A stretch of DNA of 64,000 nt from Draconibacterium mangrovi_A (GTDB taxonomy: Bacteria; Bacteroidota; Bacteroidia; Bacteroidales; Prolixibacteraceae), in assembly GCF_037646455.1 (NCBI RefSeq), contig NZ_JBBIXN010000002.1, forward strand, positions 744,001 through 808,000, written 5' to 3'. The position numbers and the translations under genes were made by a program. A model generated the notes under the pieces. It was not told where the DNA came from and did not search any database. It worked only from the letters and a program-made list of their open reading frames with translations. This document shows, in pieces, positions 63,989 through 64,000 of this stretch (positions are counted from its first letter, which is position 1; each line of letters starts with the position of its first letter).

Positions 63989-64000
63989 TCTGGGGGGCGA
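63989..64000 (+). other. Right attachment site (attR), cut by window edge
   Basis: Twelve bases identical to tRNA-Pro positions 9017-9028 (T, C, T, six G, C, G, A); the base before differs. The repeat presumably continues to the tRNA 3' end outside the window. Confidence 0.75.

Overview
The window comes from a Bacteroidota genome, probably a Marinilabiliales/Prolixibacteraceae-like marine or anaerobic polysaccharide degrader (genus not determinable here). The indications are two SusC/SusD pairs with STN domains, ECF sigma/FecR regulators, a type IX secretion C-terminal domain, a DUF1460 protein, and Bacteroidetes promoters of the form TTTG-N19-TAnnTTTG (a perfect one drives the tRNA-Pro gene).

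Layout. (1) About 1-8.98 kb is an ordinary chromosomal region: the end of a PutP-like sodium/solute symporter, an SDR and a two-domain VOC protein, a DUF1460 hydrolase, a small outer-membrane barrel, a hypothetical, a secreted VOC protein, a hemolysin III/TrhA membrane protein, rhamnulokinase and thioredoxin reductase. (2) At 8986-9059 lies an intact tRNA-Pro(GGG). From its anticodon loop onward, at least 12 bases are repeated exactly at the last bases of the window (63989-64000). A tyrosine recombinase ends its neighbourhood there, and the same 8-base arm-like repeat (TAGTCGCA) sits just inside both ends. I therefore read about 9.06 kb to just beyond 64 kb as one roughly 55-kb integrative element inserted in tRNA-Pro. 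(3) 9.06-9.53 kb holds three stacked end modules, each a tRNA 3' end, a hairpin and a pair of 8-base direct repeats, which suggests several generations of insertions. (4) 9.56-10.7 kb has a hypothetical gene and a broken Crp/Fnr gene. (5) 10.8-55.5 kb, all on the minus strand, holds two head-to-tail polysaccharide utilisation loci. (6) 55.6-63.8 kb, also on the minus strand, is the mobility and replication core: UvrD-type helicase, small HTH and zinc-finger proteins, DnaB helicase, a replisome-organiser-like protein, an excisionase-like HTH protein, a hypothetical and the integrase. No relaxase, coupling protein or type IV secretion gene is visible.

How the PULs work. Each begins with its own ECF sigma factor and FecR-type anti-sigma factor, which should sense transport by an STN-bearing SusC through the outer membrane. 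PUL B (55.5 to 37.3 kb) encodes sigma, FecR, SusC, SusD, two type-B carboxylesterases with twin-arginine signals, an alpha/beta esterase, an unassigned (alpha/alpha)6-type glycosidase, a LamG protein and a LacZ-like GH2 with an inserted LamG domain. PUL A (37.1 to 10.8 kb) encodes sigma, FecR, SusC, SusD, two triple-repeat surface proteins, a small secreted protein, GH3, GH39-like, a paralogue of the unassigned glycosidase, SDR, esterase, GH78, GH43-CBM6, SDR, GH79-like and GH2. The enzyme set (alpha-rhamnosidase, putative beta-glucuronidase, GH43, GH2, GH3, esterases, no sulfatases, no lyases) fits a branched, esterified rhamnose- and uronate-capped plant-type glycan such as arabinogalactan or gum; this substrate is an inference.

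The observations most worth following are the PUL-carrying element without transfer genes, the stacked attachment modules, a candidate structured small RNA at 57.82-57.89 kb, the two paralogous unassigned glycosidases and the triple-repeat putative glycan-binding proteins.
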